64,000 bases of DNA from Dillenia suffruticosa. Its lineage: Eukaryota > Streptophyta > Magnoliopsida > Dilleniales > Dilleniaceae. Made by a program: the position numbers and the translations under genes. The notes beneath the pieces were generated by a model that saw only the letters and a list, made by a program, of their open reading frames with translations, was not told the DNA's origin and ran no database searches. The stretch covers positions 2,363,501 through 2,427,500 of the forward strand of contig JAVTVX010000029.1 of assembly GCA_033439265.1 (NCBI GenBank), read 5' to 3'. Position 1 is the first letter of the stretch, and every line of letters begins with the position of its first letter. Positions 1-10,893 of this stretch are shown piece after piece.

Positions 1-1940
1 TTATCCTTTGACCCCATATACCCAAGCTATGGATCCCCTGTAATTTGACATTGTTTTGGCTCAGCAAGACGTGCTTCAGACTCACCCCTATAGGATCCTT
101 ACCATAAGCAAAGCCAACGTGCTCATAATAAATCTCACAAATTTCCAAGTATTGATTTGCACTTTGAAATCAAGAGTACATGTGCAAATTGCCCACAAAA
201 TCTCGACCTACCACATAAACAGGGAATTAATTATGGTTTGATTGAAATGATTAATGGCCAGTGCATATTAATTTCCAAAAACACTCGATCAACTTAATAA
301 TTGATTTTTCACCTAATCAACTTTACTTTAAAATCCCATTATTTGCCGCTGTAGAGATATGTAACTGGTAAAAAAACTTTTGATAAGTATCTCTCTCGAG
401 ATTTAATATTTGAATTTTTATGAATATATGTATTTTTACGATTTTTATAATCTATATTATCCAAAAAAGAAAAAATCCCATAATTCTGTAAACCCTCCCT
501 AGGATTCTATGTTCTCTTGTCCCATTTCCAGTACATGGACCCTAACCCTTTCCACTGCCTGGATTTAAAATAAACATGGCATCTGGTACTCTTTCCAAAC
601 ACTTTTGCTTGTACCAAATACTCCTCCTTTTGAAAAATAGCCAATAATTTATTTTTAATTTAAGGTATTAGAACTATTTTTAATTAAAAAAAAAAAAAAA
701 AACTTAATTGGGTGTTGCTTTCTTTCTTTGTTTTTTTTCCCCCTCCTCACACTTGGTTTTAGGTGGATAGCTATTCCGAGTGGTTCGATATGAATATAAA
801 AAATTATTACTTGTATTTGGTTCTGATGCGACCAATCAAACTCTTTAATTGAAAATAATTTGGTATTAATTTTAAAATAGAAATTAATTATATTTTTACT
901 CTTAAATTAGTAATTTGTAATAGAATAGTATATTTCAAAATTTATCCAAACATCAAATTAGTTAATATGCAAATTACTTTCCAAAAAATATGGGAATACC
1001 AAATACAAGGATCGGATTACATCTTGCCGAGGAGATGATTCGGTCTCATTTATTAAATTTAATCTTATGGAGTAATTCCTTTTATAAATACGAAGATAAT
1101 ATCTGCGATTTACTGATATTTTCTATTTATTTACGAGTAATATTAGATAGACCAAGTATTTATATAATAATTCGTGTGGATGTATTTTAAAAAATTTATA
1201 GAATCAAAGCAAGATCAAAATATTGTTATGCAGGAACTTGGTTAGTAGATTTTTTTTTTTATCATTGATATTTGAGTTTTATCCGACTAATTTTATTCGA
1301 ATACTGTGAGACCCATTTTTAGAGTAGCCTCTCATAAATCTTTTTTCGTCATTCTTCAAACTCGAATTCGAGATTTCTGATTAAGAGAATATAATGTCCC
1401 AAAATAAAATTTATAGTTAGTGCATAGCTTTTTTTTAAAAAAAAAGGAATTTGAATTTGAATTTATTTAATAATTATATGACAAAAATTATCCACGTTTT
1501 GTAACCCTTAATCACGTTTTGTAATCCTTAAACGGTAAATCATAAAAATAAAATAAAATAAAATAAATTTATTTTAAGAATCGATAAAAAATAATTATGG
1601 AAACTGTTACCTAAACATTCAATTCATTTAATTCAAAATTTTTCTGTCCATATGATAATTAATCAAATATGGAAATAAAATTAAGAAGAGAGCGACAGCA
1701 AAGGATCCGACGGAAACGCCCGCCATCACACGGCCAGTTCATCTTCCTCCGTCTCTCGACCGTTGGGCCGTTAAGTTGACATGCAATCACCAGCTACGAA
1801 ACCGAACCTCTTCTCCAAACCTATCTGTCACCACTCACTTCATGCCACGTAGTCCGGGACCAACACTATTGGCCCAAACCCCAAACCCTAACTTCTTTGT
1901 ACAGCCACCACATTTCCGTTACACAAAACGCAAACCCCGG
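1..1940. other. AT-rich intergenic / upstream DNA
   Basis: No convincing coding region was seen. The stretch has long A and T runs, and the short open frames present (for example 56-241 and 990-1190) have no recognisable motif and an AT-driven composition. From about 1690 the base composition becomes more balanced, which fits the promoter region of the gene at 2062. Confidence 0.6.
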
Positions 1941-1944
1941 CCTT

Positions 1945-1952
1945 TATATATA
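1945..1952 (+). promoter_or_regulatory. Probable TATA box of the 2062 gene
   Basis: TATATATA preceded by CCTT, followed about 20-30 bases later by a pyrimidine-rich initiator zone (about 1955-2005, CTCTCTCTCT and similar). That zone is typical of plant transcription starts and leaders. Distance to the ATG is about 110 bases. Confidence 0.55.
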
Positions 1953-2061
1953 TCTCTCCTCTCTTTCTCTCTCTCGCTCTCTCTTTTCCCTCTCTCTTCT
2001 CGAAAATCACATTGTAGAGAGAGGAAGATAGAAGAGAAGAGAGAGAAAATTGGGCTAGGGT

Positions 2062-2625
2062 ATGGAATATATGGATTCAAACTCTACAATAATGGTGAAA
2101 AATCAGAGTCCCGAGCGGTCTCTGGGAGATAAATCACATTTGCATTCGGATAACCACAACAATGACGATATAGACGCCGATTTCTCCAAACGAGGCTGTT
2201 GCTTCTGGATACCGTGCTTGGGATCTGGCCGATCATCTTCCACCGGAAGATCAATCTGGTGGGAGCGAATCTCGACCGCCGATAACAACAACGGCGACCG
2301 TTCTATCGACGACCACCAGAAGTGGTGGAGCAGAGGTTTGAGCGCTTTGAAGAAGATTCGGGAGTGGTCCGAGATCGTCGCGGGACCGAAGTGGAAGACG
2401 TTCATACGGCGGTTCCGGAAGAATACCGGCCTCGTCGGCGGCAAACACGGCGGCAAGTTCCAGTACGATCCTCTCAGTTACGCCCTAAACTTCGACGAGG
2501 GGCAAAACAGTAATCTCGACGACGTTGACTACGGCTTCCGTAATTTCTCGTCGAGGTACGCATCCATTCCGGCGTCGGCCAAGAGCTCGATGGATCTGGG
2601 CAAGAACGGTCCGTCCTTCACGTGA
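2062..2625 (+). CDS. Plant-specific uncharacterised protein (FQYDPLSYALNFDEG family)
   Basis: Single-exon gene of 187 codons. The first ATG after the CT-rich leader is at 2062; a second in-frame ATG at 2071 could also serve. Visible features are a cysteine/tryptophan patch near residues 46-53 (CCFWIPCL), a basic tryptophan-rich middle (WWSRGLSALKKIREW, then GPKWKTFIRRFRK), and a C-terminal block FQYDPLSYALNFDEG followed by a FRNFSSRYAS segment. This arrangement is familiar from a plant family often labelled stress-induced or unknown protein, but no biochemical role is established. No signal peptide or membrane segment is evident, so a soluble protein is inferred. A TATA box and CT-rich leader lie just upstream, supporting active expression. 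The opposite-strand frames here are shadows of this gene. Confidence 0.85.
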   Translation: MEYMDSNSTIMVKNQSPERSLGDKSHLHSDNHNNDDIDADFSKRGCCFWIPCLGSGRSSSTGRSIWWERISTADNNNGDRSIDDHQKWWSRGLSALKKIREWSEIVAGPKWKTFIRRFRKNTGLVGGKHGGKFQYDPLSYALNFDEGQNSNLDDVDYGFRNFSSRYASIPASAKSSMDLGKNGPSFT

Positions 2626-4690
2626 CCGGCACGAGAGAGAGAGAGAAACGGTTTTTTGTTTGCTTACGTCACTGCTGCCCCGCGGATGATAACGTGCGCG
2701 GGGTTGCGCATTTGTGGGCCCGATGGAAATTAGATTAAGACCGTTGAATGGGTTGACTATGTTTGTCAGTGAATCTCGACCGCTCCTATTTTTGATCAGC
2801 TCTCCTTTCTCACCTTATTTACTCTTTTGCCTTTCCTTTTCTTTTTTTCTCCCTTTTCTTTTCTAGAGATACAAATTAAAAGTTTCAATTTTAGTAAGGG
2901 CAAAGGTTGATGTAATCGGGGATGATCAGATGTGGTAGGGCGCAGCAGAAAGGTGTCATCGTCGTCCAGTCATACGATTTTACATTTATAGGAAAAATCC
3001 TCAAAATTTTGTATGTGGGTTGTGGTTGTTATCTCGGATGGCATTCTTTTTAATAAAGAAAAGATAGCAATTATTTGAAGTTATTACTATTTTTTGATTC
3101 CCTTTCTTAGATTCCTTATCCGAAAAATACTAAGAATGTGAATTCTCCGTCGGCCGCCGAAATTGGCCGGCGGCCGGTGCTTACCCCATGGCCACAATCC
3201 TCTTTTTTTTTTTCTTAAAAAAAATTAAATTACAAACATGTGACTAAATCTGATTATGAACTTTTAAAAAATAAAATTTTCTTAATTATTTTATTTGATT
3301 TGAATTTAAAATTTCATTAAAGGAATATTTTGAATTCGAAGGATACGATGGTTTATGATTACTGTATTAAAATTATTCACATTGTTTTGCGCCGGAGATC
3401 ATGAATCCAATCATGATTGAAGAATCCAGCTTGTGTTTCTGAAAGTTTGATCGAACAAAGCTGGAGTCAAGTCTGTCAGAACTGCAATTTTGCTCTCCAA
3501 ATTTGATGCCAAATGTTGTCTCTTTCTTCGGTTTTGTCTGGGTCTGAATTCTATTCATCTAACGAAGGAGGTAAAAGAGAGCTTGTTTGCTTTTTTGTAA
3601 GTCAACCGACGGTTTTTGTTTTCGTTTTTATTTTTTATTTTTTTTATTTCTATCGAACATATTCCCTTCTAAATAACCTTTTTTATGAATAAAAAATTTA
3701 AAAATAATTTTTAAGAAAAAATTTCTGAGAAGAGATTTTTCTTTTCTTTTCTTTTTTGTTTTAATATATGTCATGTTTTTAGAAAATATATTCAATTTTA
3801 TTCTATTTATATTCTCAATTGAAAAATATAAAATTTCAAATTTATCTAAACCATAAATTCATTTACCATCGTCTCTTTCACAATTGAAATCCTCTTTTTT
3901 AATTTTAATTTTTAACTCTATTTTAAAATTTATGAAATCAGTTTATTTTTAAAAATAAAAATATCAAACAATTTTTAAAAAGTTATTAATTTTTATTTAT
4001 CTTTTTTTTTTTAAATTCTATTAAACAGACACTTAATCTTAGTTTTGGTAGGTTTGTGGTGCAATTTCGTTGTATTTGCTGTTGTGTCTTCCTTATGGTA
4101 TATATTTTTAAAGGCAATAAATTTTGGAAATAAATCACTTAATAAAAGAGTTAAATAAACGGGTATAAATACAGACGATGCATCTTATAGCTTTCTTAAA
4201 AGAAATTATTTAAATTCTAACGATAATTTTAATTTATTTAATAATTATATCAAAAAAGTCACACTATCACCTAACTTTAAAGCGGTGTGTATCTTTTTGT
4301 ATCAAAAAAAAAAAGATAAAAGAAAAAAGAAATATACTTTAAAAAATAACATTCAACTTTATGGGAGAAAAAAATGAGTACCCTTCACTTCTGTTGGCCC
4401 CTTTAACATGGAAGAGAGAGAATGATATGAAGAGGCTCCTTGGAATTAGCGGGTTATTACGAAGTTACGGAGTACTTATCAAATTTCTTTGGATTGAGTG
4501 ATCAAAAACACTCTATCCTTTTAATCAGACGTCTCGAGTTTGAGTTTTGGGAATGGTGAAAAAATATTTGGAAAACTCAACAAAAAAAAAAAAAGTTACA
4601 AAGCACTCTTTTTTTCTTTTGTCAAAAAATAATGCATCAGCATAAGGGTAAGTTGTAATAGATAAGTATAGTTTTTCATAATCTGATAAG
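2626..4690. other. Intergenic DNA downstream of the 2062 gene
   Basis: About 250 bases of plausible 3' untranslated region (T-rich, with several ATAAA-like stretches) are followed by AT-rich sequence. Nothing with coding character was found. A small GC-rich palindromic patch (CGGCCGCC...GGCCGGCGGCCG) sits at about 3150-3178 and may be a relic of an inserted repeat. Confidence 0.5.
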
Positions 4691-4696
4691 CTTTTT

Positions 4697-4724
4697 GGGG
4701 GTGGGGGGTGGGGGGTGGGGTGGG
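4697..4724 (+). repeat. G-quadruplex-type G-tract array
   Basis: Five successive runs of 5, 6, 6, 4 and 3 guanines, each separated by a single thymine. Single-base loops of this kind are the most stable class of intramolecular G-quadruplex motif. It lies in intergenic DNA with no identified gene nearby. Confidence 0.8.
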
Positions 4725-7026
4725 AAAGTGAAGGCATGGTATGAGGATTAACTTGAATTGGTGGAATCATAATGGGTGCACTGCCTGCCCTTGGTGCAAC
4801 TTTTGAACACGAAGCCACTATATCTCTACCACATAATCTTTCTTTCTTTCATCAATTTCCCTCTGTCCTGTTGCTTCCTCTCTCTCTCTCTCTGACACAG
4901 ATCTTTTATTAATTCCACCGTCTTCGAGCAAACTACAAAAGAGAGATGGATGATTTTAATTCTCTCCCCCCACTTCCTCTATGTTTGAGATCCAAGTACC
5001 AAGGGAAACAATACTGATGTTTTGCAGTCTGATATGGCTCAGTTTTAAAGGCTAGAAGACAGATAATTCAAGTTCCCTCCCTCTCTTTATAAGCCTCTGG
5101 GCCTCTTTTAAGACCAAATCAAGGGGTTGTCAATCCATTTTACTCTTCTAGTTATTTGTATGAAAATGGGAGCAAGTACAAATTTGCTGTTTTTTAATAT
5201 TTTAACTTATTTTATTTTATTTTACTCGTACATTTTTTTTAATAAAACACATAAAATTTTATAATCAGAAACCAAATTCATCTAGAAATAATACTAAAAT
5301 TATTATTATATTAATAATTTTTAATTTTAAAAAACAATTGAACCTAAACTTCCAACTTTCACAATGGGCGCAAGACAAGACCATCTCCACCCCCTCCCCC
5401 CCACTCTTTTCATTCCCTTTCCAACCAAGACGTGGTGGAAGTTAGGAAACTCTCACATTCTTCCTCTTTTCTTGCTCTGATGCTTCCAAAGATGGTACCA
5501 AACACCATGAACTGTAAGGTTTTGGCTTCATTCTCCTCAAAAGTTCAAAATGAGTGGATCTCAGATCTCTAATTTATTAAAAAGAAATAGCATTTTTCCA
5601 CGTACAACATAACTAGGGCCCCACTTCTCTCATGAATTTGACTTAATTTTTACCACCTTTTTTTGGGGTTACAACTTTATTTCTACTTTGAAGCCATCAT
5701 TTGGTCATTCCCTGGCTGGCAATCTTTTCATGCATCGTCCCCCATGATTTGCTCATTCATTTTATACCAGAAGCTTCTATAGAAGTTGTCAGACACTTGG
5801 TGACAAATTTTAAAGATTCAGGAGTGAAGGTTAAGTGAGATCAGATGAACTTTTTAACACAAAATCTTATATTTTCAACAAAAAACCATTTTAATTAAAA
5901 AATATTACAAATAAAAATCTTATATTAGCATGATAGCTAGCCAAAAACTGTGGCTAATAGTTGGCATTACGAACATCAAAAAATAGTTGGCATTACCCAG
6001 CAGAATACAAGCTTGCAGGCCCCATGACACATGCACAACCTCATGTTTTGGTTAATTTGTTAAGTAGTCAACCAAACACTCAGCATGGATTAGATTTAAC
6101 AGTGGATTAATTTTCACCAGGTGCCAAAATACAAAGGGCCAATTTCCATTCAATTAATATAATATTAGGCATGATGATGAAGAGAAGAGAAGAGAAGACG
6201 AGAAGGAGAGGGAGCAAGGGGGGAGGGAGGGAGGGAGAGAGAGAGAGAGAGAGAGGCATCATTTGACTAGATAAAACCTACAATTTTGGAGGTTGAAGCT
6301 CTTCTTGTTCTTTTTAAAACTAAATATGAGATTTCCTTTCAAAATCCTAGTCTGTAGGCCCACAAATTCAGCCTGGATTTGGGATAGTGACCCTGTAAAA
6401 AAGAATTTCACCTTGGATCCAACAAGCCTAAAACAAAGCACCTGAACCTAGGAATAGAGGAAATAAAACAACACAATCCCATCACTCACTCTCTGTGGTG
6501 CTGTTGCACCCACTTTGAGAGATTGACAAAAGCTGCAAGTGGAGTCTAATGTTGGATGTAGAGATCACTCATTTCCTTTCGGACTTCTAGTTTAGTCCAC
6601 TTCCTTGGTGGAGTTTGGTTAACTTTGGTCGGATGAGACATTGCACCGACCACCCAAATTTCCAAACAACCCAACAATATAAAAAACGTCAAAAGGGCAT
6701 GGAACAAAACAAAAGGGAAATAATTAACAAGTCGGATGTTGTAAACAAATGCATCTCTTTCAATCTTATACAAAAGGCTTCTATAATGCACACTTGTAGC
6801 ATTTGACAGGGCAGCTAATTCGACAAGCTACGTGTTTGAGTGAAACTAAAAGAAGAAATTATCTCCAATTGGTTAGATTTGGGATGTTTTCGCATATCTA
6901 ATTATGTTTACGTTTCACCAACCAATCTACATTATGAAAGCCTACGGGAGCTTGCTAAACTATGGAGCATAGGATCACAACCTTACAAGAATCACATCCT
7001 TATAAGATATGAACAATAGATTAATT
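4725..7026. other. Intergenic DNA, no gene recognised
   Basis: The stretch contains a CT microsatellite (about 4877-4894), AT-rich tracts and short open frames without recognisable motifs. A transcript could start near 5090 (CTTTATAAGCC resembles a TATA box), but no supported coding sequence follows. Confidence 0.45.
6179..6256 (+). repeat. Long polypurine tract
   Basis: Nearly uninterrupted purines on the plus strand: GAAGAGAAGAG units, then GGGAGGGAGGGA, then an AG microsatellite, with a single C interruption in several places. Mirror-like polypurine tracts of this length can form triplex (H-DNA) structures; that property is inferred, not shown. Confidence 0.75.
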
Positions 7027-7185
7027 TCAACATGACCACATGGCGAGGGCAAGAAAGACCCCACAAGCAGCCAATACGGCCAAGGTTTGAATCAAGGCTC
7101 TCTTCACAAGAATCAGAAATTCTGTCAACACTGCTTTCATGGATCCCACCACCACTGCCCCGCCAGGAAGATGACCGACCCTCAT
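7027..7185 (-). CDS. Possible 52-residue single-pass membrane peptide
   Basis: A small open frame on the minus strand runs from the ATG at 7185 to the TGA at 7027. The N-terminal half is glycine/valine rich (MRVGHLPGGAVVVGSM). It is followed by a charged start of a helix (KAVLTEFLILVKRALIQ) and then a strongly hydrophobic stretch, TLAVLAACGVFLALAMW, at roughly residues 34-50, ending in SC. This amphipathic-then-hydrophobic layout looks like a genuine small membrane protein rather than chance. It lies about 700 bases downstream of the ATL46-like gene on the same strand and has its own T-rich upstream region. The overlapping plus-strand frame (7032-7241) is proline/arginine rich and looks like its shadow. 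I do not recognise the family; function unknown. Confidence 0.4.
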   Translation of the reverse strand: MRVGHLPGGAVVVGSMKAVLTEFLILVKRALIQTLAVLAACGVFLALAMWSC

Positions 7186-7878
7186 TCAAAGATTTATGCA
7201 CGCAATACCCCAAAAGGATCATAAAAGAAAGACAAGGGTAAGGGAGTGCAAAAGAAACAAATAGAGCAACTAAAAGTCAAGAAAAGCAAAAGAAAATGGA
7301 CCCCTGGTCCTTTTATTTTTTCATATTGACAAACACTTAAAAGGACATTTAAGGATACGATTGGTAAAAAAAAAAAAAAAAAAAAAAATTCACTCACGCA
7401 TGAAATACTCTATGTAGTGATTGGAGGGAAAAAGTTTAAATGCTGTATGAATGCTCTATGCAGTCTATATTAGCAAAGTCACTCAATCAAATAGATCTGC
7501 AAATTTAATATGGTGACAAGAGATTGCTAATTTTTCACTAGTAGCCACTGAGATGACAGGCAAAAGCAACCAAGATTGTCATGTTAGCATCTTTTCCTAC
7601 AACAGGATAGATTTGGAAAGGGAGCACTAAAACTTCAATTCAACCAAGAAATTGCTCTTGAAAACATACATAAGAATAAAGGTAAAAGGTAAAGGTTGGT
7701 GACTAGCAAGCAAGAAAATGCTACATTTCCATAATACATTCTAAAGCCCCCAGAAATTAGCATTCCAATATATGAAAAGAAGAGGATCTAGACAAAAGGT
7801 TGGAAGAGCTTTTGATTAATTAATCCATTAGTAATCAATCATGGAAAAAAGGAATAAACAAAAGAAAAAGAATACCTT
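7186..7878. other. Spacer between small ORF and ATL46-like gene
   Basis: AT-rich DNA with a run of about 20 A at 7369-7388. It probably includes the ATL46-like 3' untranslated region (minus strand) next to 7878. No coding sequence seen. Confidence 0.5.
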
Positions 7879-8994
7879 TCACCCTCCTTGTTTTCTTTCA
7901 GTCCATGGAAAATTCATGTTTAGAGAAGAAAGAGCATCCATCTGGGTATTTGATGAGCTTGGAAATTTGCTCTTCTTTGACCAAAGCCAGATCTTGGAAA
8001 CAGAAAAGCTATCACCTTTAGCCCCAGCCATAATTTTCTTCCCTTCCACATCTCTATCAACTGAAGAATCCCCATTATGTCCAGCCTCTTTCACAAGCCC
8101 CACATCACCACCACCATTCCTATACTGCCCTAGGGCCACCCTCAAATCTGAATCACCAACCACATACTGATATGAACCCATTGAATAACATCTTCTAGCA
8201 TCTAAATTACTGCTACTTGTCTCACCTCCTCCTGCCTCCATACCTCCATCATTCAACTTTCTAAACTTGCCTAACCTCACAGGTAAAACCCCAGATTCAA
8301 CCACAGCTTCTTCAATATCCACCACTCTCTTTGGGCCCAAAGAGAAACCATTTTCTCCATGAACAACATGCCCATCTCCATCTCTTACATCATCATAATC
8401 AAACATTGGGTTTTCCATAGCAAACCCATGAGCAAAAAGAGTCCCTCTACAAAGAGGGCAAGTTGAATTTGACAGAAGCCAAGTGTCTATACAGTTGATG
8501 TGAAAAGCATGGCTACACATAGGTAGCAATCGCAACTTGTCCTTCTCAGTGAATTCACACAAACAAACAGCACAATCAAATGGCTCTTTTAGACCCACTA
8601 TCTCCTTATACAAGAAAACTGGAAGGGCATCTATGAAAGCCTGATCAAGACCAGAGTCATGAAGATGAAATAACTGTTGTAATTGTCTCTGAAGGGAGTC
8701 AGACCCAGAAATTTCTGGGTAGGAGTTAGATTGAGATGCGGACGAGGAAGATGGGTGCTTTATAAGAAATCTAACAAGCAAGTGAAGAAGCCCAGATATG
8801 AAAAACAAAACAGCTAATATAACTATGATAAAAAGAACAGCTGGACTAATTTTAGTACCAGATGAAACTGAAGAAGTTGAAGATGTTGATGTTGATGTTG
8901 GTGGTACAGAGTCTCTAACAAAAGGAGCAAAATATGGTGTAGGGTAAGCCGAGTTCACATCTTTTTGCTTGATTTGGGGGTGAATCCAAGACAT
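7879..8994 (-). CDS. ATL46: RING-H2 E3 ubiquitin ligase, ATL46-like
   Basis: Intronless 371-codon gene. The start is set at the ATG at 8994 (MSWIHPQIKQKD) because ATL46-type proteins begin in this way; the frame stays open upstream to 9114, so a 40-residue extension is possible but less likely. Order of parts: short N-terminus, serine/threonine linker, one transmembrane helix (about residues 49-72, ISPAVLFIIVILAVLFFISG), the conserved GLD motif (GLDQAFIDALPVF), then a RING-H2 domain, CxxC-x14-CxHxxHxxC-x10-CxxC, with the canonical tryptophan (TWLLSNSTCPLC). The C-terminal tail keeps ATL46-type blocks LPVRLGKF, LDARRCYSMGSYQYVVG and SFSVSKIWLW. ATL proteins are membrane-anchored E3 ligases that receive ubiquitin from E2 enzymes; the substrate of this one is unknown. 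Length agrees with the Arabidopsis protein of about 376 residues. Confidence 0.93.
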   Translation of the reverse strand: MSWIHPQIKQKDVNSAYPTPYFAPFVRDSVPPTSTSTSSTSSVSSGTKISPAVLFIIVILAVLFFISGLLHLLVRFLIKHPSSSSASQSNSYPEISGSDSLQRQLQQLFHLHDSGLDQAFIDALPVFLYKEIVGLKEPFDCAVCLCEFTEKDKLRLLPMCSHAFHINCIDTWLLSNSTCPLCRGTLFAHGFAMENPMFDYDDVRDGDGHVVHGENGFSLGPKRVVDIEEAVVESGVLPVRLGKFRKLNDGGMEAGGGETSSSNLDARRCYSMGSYQYVVGDSDLRVALGQYRNGGGDVGLVKEAGHNGDSSVDRDVEGKKIMAGAKGDSFSVSKIWLWSKKSKFPSSSNTQMDALSSLNMNFPWTERKQGG

Positions 8995-9430
8995 CTTGAG
9001 ATGAGTATGTTTAGTATGCTCCATAGACCAACTATGATGCTCTCTTCTGCTCTCTGACATTGAACAGATCATTCTGGGCACACCCAGAAAATCATCTTTT
9101 ACCAAACCCAACAACCCAATCGAAAATAATCACCAAGCCAACAGAAAAACACCCTTTTCTCCTCTTCCATTGAATCAAAACCCTAAGATACTAAAACCCC
9201 ACAATTTGATTTAGGAGTAGGAACAACATAGTAGAATCCGAAACCTTTAACATTTTCAGTCTGGGACTATAAGTAACATAAACCCAAGCAGTCATTCATT
9301 GAAACGAAATAATAATAAGACGGAGAATATGGTTGCAGTTCACCTCCCTTTTTTTTCTAGATGGGTATTTGAAGATGAAGAAAGAAATACCCTAGGAGAA
9401 CAGGCCCTTAATGAAAGGGAATTAAGCTCC

Positions 9431-9437
9431 TTTTATA
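9431..9437 (-). promoter_or_regulatory. Probable TATA box of the ATL46-like gene
   Basis: Read on the minus strand the sequence is TATAAAAGG, about 435 bases upstream of the chosen ATG. It is flanked upstream by the C-rich strand of a G-rich tract. An intronless 5' leader of about 400 bases is implied. Confidence 0.5.
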
Positions 9438-9439
9438 AT

Positions 9440-9498
9440 GGGGGGCAGGGGGGTGGGGGAAGGAGAGAAAGGGAAGGGGGGAGGGAGAGAATCTGGGG
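9440..9498 (+). repeat. G-rich tract abutting the ATL46-like TATA box
   Basis: Runs of 6, 6 and 5 guanines separated by CA and T, followed by further GGG and GGGGGG runs in purine-rich sequence. It satisfies the usual G-quadruplex pattern. It lies directly upstream of the TATA box when read in the gene's direction, with guanines on the template strand. Confidence 0.7.
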
Positions 9499-10850
9499 CA
9501 GTTTAGAAAGGGAGGCTGGGTAGGAGACTTGGGGTGGGTAGTGACACATCTGTTTTCCGAAGTGCAAGGGAACACACGCAGGCATTGACAAAAAGGTAGT
9601 ACTTGAGAGGACTACACGGGGTCCATCCACCTTATGCCACCACTTGATCCACTCTCTTCTATGGCGCGTGTCGAGACTATTTCCAATTTCCATTCCACTC
9701 CAACACAAAAATCTTTAAAAAAAAAAATTCATTTCTCTGTTCTCCGAATACAAAGTCGACAATATAAATAAATTTCTATTTTAATTTTTCATTAAGATTC
9801 TTGAAATAAAAAATAATTTAAAAATTACCCAAAATAGGAATTAATCAATTTTTTAGGATTTTGCTATAAACAGAGACCAAAGAAAACAAAACTGCTTATA
9901 TGAAAAAAAAAACAGAGTAGGGATTTTGGTGTTTATTGTCCAGTGAAATTTTAAGAAATATAATATAATATATATCAAAAATTATAATTCTAAATATTAT
10001 TTTCTGTTAAAATATTATTTCTATAATTATAATTCAAAATATATTTTTTAATTCATGACATGAAATAATTTTTTAATTTTGATCAAAAAATAACCTAAAA
10101 GGTTTTATCATATATTTAATATATAGGCATTTTCATGAGTAGTAAATATATATATCAGTGACTTTTTTAGTTATACATGGTAGATATGTAATATTTATTT
10201 AAATGAAAATGAATTTTAGAAATTTACTATAAATTAAAGTTTTTAGAGCTTTTGAGAGATCATTTGAATCCACCGTATCAAAGATTTTTTTTTTTTAATT
10301 AATATCAAGAAACCCGACTAATCTGATTTGAATATTTCTGAAATTTAATTTAAGGATTAACTTTTTTAATACTTATTTTTTTATTTTTAATATTTAAAAT
10401 TAAAATTTTGATTAAAAAACTATGTTAAAGATTTGTCGGAGGACAAAAGATCTAAATAATTTCACCTTTGGATTGAGGAGTCCACAAGGAAAATGTCTAA
10501 TGAATTGTAGATTTTTTGTGATCAATATGAGCCGATAAATAGCAATTACTTTTTGTAGTTAAAAGTTCATTAATAAAATCATCATTTAGCTTAAATAGTT
10601 TCTAGGTTTTTATTTTTATTTTTATTTTCACTACTTATATTCGGGTTTTATTCGATTAATCAAATTCGAATATTGTAAAACCTATTTTAAGGAGGTTAAT
10701 TATTCTAAATCCTTTCGGTCTCTTTTCTTTTTGGGTTATGCCACCGTCCTCAAACAAAATTTTTTTTGACTTAACGTTTTTTTTTTTTAAAAGAAAAAAC
10801 ATTTTTGCCAAAAGAAAGAAAGAAAGAAAATATTATGAAATCGTGCATGG

Positions 10851-10854
<4 letters not shown>

Positions 10855-10889
<35 letters not shown>
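10855..10889. repeat. (AT)n microsatellite
   Basis: Perfect AT dinucleotide array of about 17 units in intergenic DNA. Confidence 0.95.

Positions 10890-10893
<4 letters not shown>

Noticed and set aside
1776-2132. Open frame of 118 codons overlapping the 2062 gene start
   Set aside because: It crosses the TATA box and CT-rich leader; the translation is a low-complexity serine/leucine run from the CT repeat.
2103-2456. Minus-strand open frames within the 2062 gene
   Set aside because: Shadows of a codon-biased real gene in the opposite frame; no motif.
4946-5017. Short ORF starting MDDFNSLPPLPLC after a CT repeat
   Set aside because: Only 23 codons, no hydrophobic or conserved signature, and no downstream exon could be joined with confidence.
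8994-9114. 40-residue N-terminal extension of the ATL46-like protein
   Set aside because: The frame is open but the sequence is unlike the family, which starts at MSW; kept as leader.
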